The translations under genes and the position numbers were made by a program. Of a stretch of DNA of 64,000 nt, positions 57,085-64,000 are shown one piece after another (the stretch's first letter is position 1; the number at the start of each line of letters is the position of its first letter). The notes under the pieces were generated by a model. The model was not told where the DNA came from. It was given only the letters and a program-made list of their open reading frames with translations, and did not search any database. The DNA is taken from positions 434,001-498,000 of the forward strand of contig NW_001799266.1 in assembly GCF_000165425.1 (NCBI RefSeq), in the 5' to 3' direction. The stretch comes from Paramecium tetraurelia (taxonomy: Eukaryota > Ciliophora > Oligohymenophorea > Peniculida > Parameciidae).

Positions 57085-58885
57085 ATGTCAGAATATGGAG
57101 CAGTACCATTTGCACTCATGATAGTCATCGTGATTTACATTGTCATTGGAGAATACTTCAAATCTATTCACGTATGCATACAGTCGTGATTGCTTAGTTC
57201 CATTTAATCCATGAAACAAGTTTTGGCATAATCATCGGGATGCTTGTAGGTTTACTATTAAAATGGATGGATGAAAACGCATATGCATAATTTGTATTAA
57301 AGTCTGATTATCTAGTTTTCGTTGAATGCTACAATCTTTTTCTATTTGCTTTTACCACTAATCATTTTTTCTGGAGGGTACAATCTCAAAAAGAAATAAT
57401 TTCTTAAGAATTTCAAATACATTGTTTCTTTTGGGTTTCTGAGCACATTAATTAACTTTATAATCACATTGACTTTGACTATAGCATTTAATTCCTGGAG
57501 TAAGAATTTGCGAATTATTAATATAGAATTGGTCAGATTAGGCACAAATTTAGATTCCCATCTTCCTTTAAGTTATGATGAGATGATCAAATATAGTGCA
57601 ACTATATGTGCAACAGATTCAGTGGCTGCTCTCAATTTAATTCCATCTCAATAATATCCGAAATTATTTAGTGTTGTTTTTGGAGAAGGAATGGTTAATG
57701 ACGCAGTTTCTATCATTATCTTTTAAGCAGTAACCATATTGTAATAAAGTGGTAAATCATTTGAATGGTACACCCCTTTTGAATTCATTGGGCGATTCTT
57801 AGAAAACTGTATAATTTCATTATTGATTGGTCTTTTCGTCGGATTGTTTTCCACTTGGTGTTTTAAGAAATGCAGATTTTTGACAAACTCTACCACTACA
57901 GAAACAGTGTTTGCATTTTTAATGGCCTACATGGGTTATTCAATTTGTGAGATGCTCAATCTAAGTGGAGTGATTAGTCTGCTGATGATAGGAATCATGA
58001 TGAGTCATTATTAAGGATATAATATTAGTTAGTTGGGTAGAGTTACTACAAGAGTTACTTTTGAATCCTTATCATTAGGAGCAGAAGCATTTCTTTATGT
58101 TTTTTTGGGATTCGCAATGTGGAATCAAACTACCTATTACAGTCCACTCACACAAGACCTTTATTACGTAGAAGTCTCATGGGTCTTCACTCTTCTATAA
58201 CTAGGCATAGTAATTCTAGCTCGATATTTAAGCATTTATATTGTATACTGGATTTCTATAATGTAATATACTCTTTATATGTACTAGGATTCAGGGACCT
58301 AAAGTATGGAAACTAACTAAATATGAAATGAGCATTTGTTGTTTTGCTGGAATGGTCAGAGGAAGCGTTGCCTTTGCTTTGATTGAAACTCTTGTTGCCT
58401 CACCTACGGATGGTATATAAATTAACTAGATTAATATACTATAAAGTTGTGTACTCTATATCGTTGTCTTCACAACAGTGATTTTTGGCACAGCCATGCC
58501 TTTTTTCATTAATATTTAAATTAAGAAACAGTTAGATGAGGAAGAACGTAAATCAATTAGCGAAGTTCCCACTCCTGTTCTTTCTGACTCTCCAAAAAAG
58601 AAAGAGTTAAGTGAAGCCTAGAAAATAATCAAGTATATGGATGAGCACTATTTCAAACGGTGGTTCATATATGATTACGAAAATCGTAAAGAAAAGATCA
58701 CTCAAGAAAAAAAATAAATTAAAACTGAAACCTTATAAGAAATTTATGAGAAATCTTTCAGTGAGGCAAGTGAGGATGAGTCAGTTAAGTAAAGAAATGA
58801 AGATTTCATATCTTTACCAACTATAGAAGAAAAACCTACATCTCCATTAATTGTTAAAATGCAAGAATTGTCATAACAAATTTGA
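57085..58885 (+). CDS. Na+/H+ exchanger (CPA1/NHE type)
   Basis: It starts MSEYGAVPFALMIVIVIYIV. Introns of 26 nt (after 'FKSIH') and 22 nt (after 'YAQF') join the first exons. Family marks in order: 'LLPLIIFSGGYNLKKK' (TM block M4-M5), 'CATDSVAALNLIP' where most members have TDPVA, 'FGEGMVNDAVSIIIFQA' (the conserved ND of M5-M6), and 'CCFAGMVRGSVAFALIET' (RG.xAFAL). The exit of the membrane domain near 58250-58440 needs one or two introns that I could not place exactly. The C-terminus is charged ('SPKKKELSEAQK'). It exchanges H+ for Na+ or K+; NHE6/8-like placement is a guess. Confidence 0.85.
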
Positions 58886-59480
58886 ATGTTTTTTTTATTT
58901 TGTAACCAAATTCCAAATAGATATATCTATTCTTTATATTGGTTTATTATATAAATTTGATTTTTCTCCATTTTTTTATTTAATTGTTATGTCATGAAAT
59001 CTCTGGATCCAATAATCATCATTTAATTGTTGTATCAGATCCTATATTTAATTTCGGTCTATTTTTCATATATTAAACTTATTTCACGATCATCTAATTC
59101 TTAGCTCAAAAATAAAGCAATTTAATATCAATCAAGTGCTATCAAGCTATCTTAAAATATGATGATATAATATTAATATATTTTAACAAATTTAGTATAA
59201 TTAGAGTTCACAAGAAAATTGGTACTAGCTTAAATCGATGTACCTCTGTATACCCTCGTAATTCCCTGAAAATAGTAAATATCTAAATTCTCTGTTCAAA
59301 ATCTATTTTTTGGATTCTTTCTCTTTTGACAATCTAGCATTGAGTATAGGTTGGATTAATAAAAGATCAACTCAAAAGTTTAGTATTAGTGGAATTTTAG
59401 GATTGCACCCAAGTTGCGAGAAACATTATTAAAATTTTGAGTGCTAATATAATTCGTTTTTTTATTTATTTTATATAAAT
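58886..59480. other. Intergenic region, no gene seen
   Basis: About 600 bp, AT-rich. No frame longer than about 40 codons from ATG. It should contain the promoter of the trichocyst protein gene; no motif was identified. Confidence 0.5.
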
Positions 59481-60693
59481 ATGAGAATTGTGCTAGTGCT
59501 GTTGATTAGCTTAGTATTTTAACCGAATATGATTTAGGCTTTAAGCAAAATGGCTGCAGATCCAAAAGTTGTTCTTGCAGAAATAGATGGTAATCACATG
59601 GGAAAAACTTTCTTGAATGCCATTTAAATTAGTCTTGCCACAGGTTCACCAGTTCATGAAATCCAAAGTTATATCAATAATATTAGGTATGAAGAATTTT
59701 ATACTTAGATTCATGTTAGAACAAGAGCAAAAAGACTCAGATCTTTACATCTAAAACACATAAGCTTCATGTAACAGATTGCTCCATGACTTTTCAACTA
59801 ACTTAGCATATCATCAAAGTTAATTGAAAGCACATACTAAAATTGTTGATGAGAATACCAATAATTTGTAAAGATCCCTAAACAAAATTGCAGAAGTCTC
59901 TGTTGAGATTGAGGAGAATTCAAAGAAAACTAATGCAGGATCAAGCGAAAGAGACTTGCAATATGCTGAATTTTAGTCGAAAATTAAAGATCACACTGAA
60001 GCAATTGCTGCTATTGATGAAGCTTATGCATTGATTGAACATCTATCTGGAGGATCTTCATTTATTTAAGTTAAAGGAAGATTCAATAAGGTGTTGTCCA
60101 GATTATAGAGGTAAATATCGTCCTTTCCCTCTTTAGTTAATCAACTTCAAGTGGGTTGCTATTCTAACCAATCCTTACAATGATGACTTAATTATCAGCC
60201 AAATCTGATTCTGATACAGCCAAGAAAGTCTTGTAATTGTTGTCCAATCTGAGGGTTTAGATAGTTGAAAGCAAATCAAGTGATGAAGACATTGAAAAAC
60301 AACAAAGTTTGAATTGGTAATAATTCTTGTCTGACTTAACTAACGAGAGAAACACCTTGTATTTTACTGTATTAATCAAATTTTAGGTCTGATTAAAGAT
60401 AAAATCTTGAATAAGCCATCTTGAATTATTAGAGCATTATTGAGGAATCATAAGGCAAAGTGGAATATCATGCTGCCGAAGTTGAGAGAAATTAAGTATT
60501 TCAATTTCATATAATTAAAAAGTCTAACTTAGAAGGCCAAGATCAATGGTGCAGATAATAATAAGACATTTATTAGATGGAAACCTAAGCAAGAGTTCAA
60601 TTACAAGATTTGATTTCCAGAATCTCAGACCACATCTAAGACAAGATTGTTACTCTTAAGGAATATCTTAGAGAAAGGCTCTAATTAAATTGA
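59481..60693 (+). CDS. Trichocyst matrix protein (TMP family)
   Basis: The signal peptide 'MRIVLVLLISLVFQPNMIQA' is followed by a mostly alpha-helical, coiled-coil protein of about 370 residues with few Cys. Typical TMP stretches are 'DGNHMGKTFLNAIQISLATG', 'EVSVEIEENSKKT', and 'AIDEAYALIEHLSGGSSFI', and later 'NLEGQDQWCRQQQD'. Introns of 22, 26, 28 and about 27 nt were inferred. TMPs are made as precursors, cut in the secretory path, and crystallise in the trichocyst core, which extends on Ca2+-triggered exocytosis. Paramecium has dozens of such genes. Stop TGA at 60691-60693. Confidence 0.88.
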
Positions 60694-60724
60694 GATTAAG
60701 AAAAATTTAATATTATATTATCAA

Positions 60725-62026
60725 ATGGATTCAATAACTGGCATCGAAGATCATCAACAATAGAGAAATAATATAATCTGCAATGTCTAGCTAGTCTAAC
60801 AAGCGATTATGGATAGTTACCATGAGAAGGAATACAGATAATCAATTTCACTGACTTAAACTTAAACCTAAAAAGTTCCTGATGATAATACTAATCAACA
60901 CGTTTCTTTGTTGTTATATCCTATTCAAACTTCTGATAAGCATGATGATGTGTTTAATGCAAATGTGACAACTAGTATTAGGAATAGAATTTCGCCATAT
61001 TTTGGTGTTTTACTTAAAAAAAGTCCTCATTGGGTTCAAGGCTATAAGGAGAGATAATGTTCTATTGTTAATCGGATTTTTAGGTATTTCTCAATGGAAC
61101 ATAAAAAACTAGAGGGTGTTTTAAATTTTGATGTTTAAACATATTAACTTATTGAGATCAAAGATAAGCAAGGAAACATAATTGAGTTCATGTACTATTC
61201 TTCAGCTTAGTTTATCTAGAATCAAACCGGTTGGGAAAATAGATAAAATCTTCCAATTTAAAGGAACAAATCCTATGGAAACCACAAAATGGTTCAACAC
61301 CATAAAAATACATTTGCAAGATTCAATTGGTTTTATGAATTAACTTACATCTCTATGTAAATATGAAAGATATTGGAGGGTATCTAATGTTAAATTATCA
61401 AAGCATGAAAGAATTTCAGCCTAATAGTTAGAGGAAGATGCAGAAGATGGTGACATCATCTTATTTAGAGGAAAAGATATTAATTGTTATGTACAAAGAG
61501 CATTTACATAAGACGATTTTGACCACGTCGGTTTGCTTCTGAAAATGGATAATAATGAATTATTTATATTTGAGGCCTTGCCATCAAGTGGTGTTGCATT
61601 GTGTAGATGGAGCACTTTCAATATTAGAAAATGGTATTCGATGTATGAAAAGTATAAAATTTTAATTAACTGCTTTATAGGGTCGTTTATAGAAAACTTA
61701 AAACTAATAGATCAATAGAATTTAAAGTCAAACTCTCTGATTTTGTAAATGAAAACTTAGGAAAAAAGTATTCATGCACTCCTTCAAAATTATTAATGTA
61801 AAAGTCCATTCTGTTTGTGGATGAATAACCAAAAACAGAAGAATAAAAAAATAGAACATATTTTTGTTCAGAATTAGTTGCAAAATGTTATAAAGACCTT
61901 GGATTCTTACCAAAAATAGTCTCTTCCACTCAATATTGGCCTGGTTCATTTTCTTAATAAAACAGTAAACTTAAACTACAATAAGCATCCCTTAGTGATG
62001 AATATTTAATTGATTTTTGCATGTGA
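60725..62026 (+). CDS. PH-domain protein with a C-terminal permuted papain-fold (NlpC/P60 or C92-like) domain
   Basis: It starts MDSITGIEDHQQQRNN, 31 bp past the trichocyst gene. Residues about 90-200 read as a PH domain: 'HWVQGYKERQCSIVNR', then, after a 25-nt intron, 'KIFQFKGTNPMETTKWFNTI', with the conserved Trp of the last helix. Residues about 230-420 carry 'DGDIILFRGKD', 'DFDHVGLLLKMDN', 'FIFEALPSSGVAL', and, after a 29-nt intron, 'TYFCSELVAKCYKDLGFLP'. This is the order of permuted papain-like proteins (His early, Cys late; YiiX/C92 type). His in 'FDHVG' and Cys in 'YFCSEL' are the likely catalytic pair. It is probably a lipid-targeted acyltransferase or hydrolase. Confidence 0.83.
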
Positions 62027-62906
62027 TTCCTAATATTTTATAAAATTGATGTAACTATTTATTTGTATCCCAAAACAAAGTGAGTTTTTAATATACTTTT
62101 TCTTATAATGAATCGATTTGCCAATACTTTGGCTGTTTTATACTCCTTTATTCTTAGTAATCGGACTCAAATTAGCATAAGCATAGCAGAAAACAAAATT
62201 AATCCTATTAGAACCAAACCAAATATTGTAATTTAGTTAATCACATCAATCTTATTTAATTTATTTTTGAAGATTGTGTTAACAATACAGATTTACAGCC
62301 ATATATTAAGTTTTCATATTTCAATTTAAGTTTGAGTTGCTATTTTATTCCTTTTGAAAGCAGATAGTTAATTTATATTCTCCTTTATCATAATATTTGA
62401 TATAGAGATGTGTAATTATGCTAACAGAATGTAAGAAGTGAGTTTCACAAAATATAAGGAGTAACATTAACTTAGGTTTTATATTTTTGATTTTTAAACT
62501 TGATTTTGATGATTCAATACATACTAAAGCCCGTTATGTCATGCTTACTTAATAAAAGGCAGATATCAATATTTGAAACTTTTCGACAGCATATCTTCTA
62601 ATGCATTCAATTTCAAAATGACAATATGTAAATCCATCTCAAAATTATTATAGTATTGATTAAGATTAAGATGCTCAGAGTAGAAAAAGACTTATTATTA
62701 ATTGTATTTTATCAAAATAAAATTTAATTATAATTATAAACTATTTCTGTGTTTAATGGTAAAACTTTTATCACTTTCCAACAAATGGCCAATTTTACTA
62801 TAAAGTTAATTAGCACTATTAATAATTAAAGTAAGAAATTAATCAAGAATTTTTCGATTTACTTTCTCAATAAATCTTATTTTTTTTTCAATATAAATAA
62901 TGTAAT
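62027..62906. other. Intergenic region, possible small membrane-helix fragments
   Basis: About 880 bp. A minus-strand frame near 62170-62230 reads 'ITIFGLVLIGLILFSAML', a good membrane helix, and continues past a TGA into a basic stretch. A plus-strand frame of 75 codons starts at 62108. Neither has a supported start or partner exon. Confidence 0.35.
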
Positions 62907-63940
62907 TCAGTGATAATTATTAAGGATATTTAAAATTCTTTTTTGTTGTTATTCCAAAATTTCAATTCTAAACACGTCATTCAACACATCCTTATAACAT
63001 TTTAAGATTATTAGTAAGTCTTAGTCAATTTATTGTATACTCGTTGATAAGGTATCTATCTTTTCATTACAGGCTGAATATGCTTAAGTAGTTTATTCTT
63101 AAGTGTTTTTAATAAAATTCATCTACTCTTAATATTCTTTTGATGTTGAAAGTAATTTTTTATTAATTTCGCTATTAAAGTAAAAATTTTTACATCATTT
63201 CATTTTAGGACGTTGAAATAAAGGAAACTATTTATTTTTAGTTTTCTGAAAACTCCTAAATACCTCGATATAAATCTGAAAACTACAGAGACTATTGCTT
63301 TTCTTATATTGATCTAATTAGTTTTTCAATTCTATTTTAAAAACCTTAAAACTTATCCTATTGATCTTGCTCAAATTTAATTTATTTATCTTCTGTTTAT
63401 CTAATTTTCTTTTCAAATTAGTTTAAGCGATTGATATCCATTACATTTGATTGCGATAAGCTATTTTTTTGAAGAGCCTTCCTACTTGGAGAGTTTTTCC
63501 CTTTTTCACTTAAGCTAGTATTATCTTATTGTAATAATGATCCAGAACTTTTATTCCTAACTATATCATTCGGACTGTCATCATTTCTTTATTTCATTAT
63601 TGGGCTTACCTAAGAAGACTATATCCTTAATAAATGAGTATTGATGTCAGATAAATTATCAAAGTTATCTATTTTTTCAGTCAATTCACTAAATTTTGTA
63701 TCAACAAATAATATCAATTGCTTCAATATTCTTCCAGTAACATATTCTGTATCACAAACACTATTATAAATTTGATTCAAAGTGCTATCAAAACACCCTT
63801 CAGTTTTTAGGGTAAGAATTGGATTAAGTTTCTAAATTAGAATCGTTTACTCTTACAATTAAATGAGATTCTTAAGGCAGATTATGAACAGATTGAGTCT
63901 TTCCTATTTTTTAAGGAGGACCTCCTTTAACAATAAGCAT
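62907..63940 (-). CDS. Coiled-coil protein, about 320 residues
   Basis: It starts MLIVKGGPPQKIGKTQSV. A 25-nt intron (GTAAGA...ATTTAG) follows 'ESHLI', and a 22-nt intron (GTAAAA...TAATAG) follows 'SQNEM' and restores a long open frame. The first 170 residues are Ser/Asn-rich and partly helical ('TGRILKQLILFVDTKF'). From there on it is coiled coil ('NRLNQFEKKIRQTEDKQ', 'CNEKIDTLSTSIQQIDQD'). No other domain. Function unknown. Confidence 0.72.
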
Positions 63941-64000
63941 TAAATAATTAAAATATCAATAAAAGTAATTATTTACACATTGATAGCGTTCTTTATTCAA

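Noticed and set aside
1-64000. Reading the window with the standard genetic code
   Set aside because: It breaks every gene into fragments of under about 110 codons, whereas reading TAA/TAG as Gln with micro-introns yields full-length, recognisable proteins.

Overview
This looks like Paramecium macronuclear DNA, probably of the aurelia group. The sequence is very AT-rich. Long protein frames appear only if TAA and TAG are read as glutamine and TGA as the single stop. Most frames are joined by introns of about 20-33 nt (GTA...TAG or GTA...AAG), intergenic gaps are short, and both strands are densely coded. Ciliate-only families are present, such as a trichocyst matrix protein. No tRNA, rRNA, transposon, telomere repeat or CRISPR array was recognised. 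A run of 150 N lies at 18030-18179.

Layout. 1-6.4 kb: end of a HEAT/ARM-like gene, a hypothetical gene, the nexin-dynein regulatory subunit DRC4/GAS8, a RING protein and a multi-pass membrane protein. 7.4-14 kb: a cyclic-nucleotide-dependent protein kinase (PKG type), an Alba protein, a second protein kinase and a dual-specificity phosphatase. 14-21.5 kb: disordered or coiled-coil proteins, a MORN protein with an MGCC N-terminus, and a protein with DGxGRDxYV repeats. 21.5-25.3 kb: a multi-pass membrane protein with a C-terminal pseudokinase domain, whose stop codon overlaps the start of a divergent Argonaute/Piwi gene. 26.2-31.2 and 44.9-49.8 kb: two same-strand paralogues of a giant membrane protein resembling the ciliate/Dictyostelium Tmc (tiny macrocysts) family. 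31.5-34.9 kb: two tandem SK-like K+ channel genes. 35-40 kb: a coiled-coil protein, an unknown conserved protein and a B-box protein. 40.6-44.7 kb: a CFAP77-like axonemal protein and a channel-like protein with a cyclic-nucleotide-binding domain but no K+ filter. 50.5-56.7 kb: a small membrane protein, a TPR protein, a PG-rich STPG-like protein and coiled-coil proteins. 57-62 kb: an Na+/H+ exchanger, a trichocyst matrix protein and a PH-plus-papain-fold protein. 63-64 kb: another coiled-coil protein.

Themes. Many genes fit a swimming, secreting ciliate. Several products look axonemal (DRC4, CFAP77, STPG, MORN, DGxGRD protein). Others belong to membrane excitability and cyclic-nucleotide signalling (PKG, CNB channel, SK channels, Tmc-like proteins). 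One belongs to regulated secretion (trichocyst matrix protein) and one to small-RNA biology (Piwi). There is no sign of operons; the clustering is probably ordinary gene order. Exon joins were made by eye from frame continuity. Where total exon length divides by three I treat the model as checked; unresolved cases are stated.
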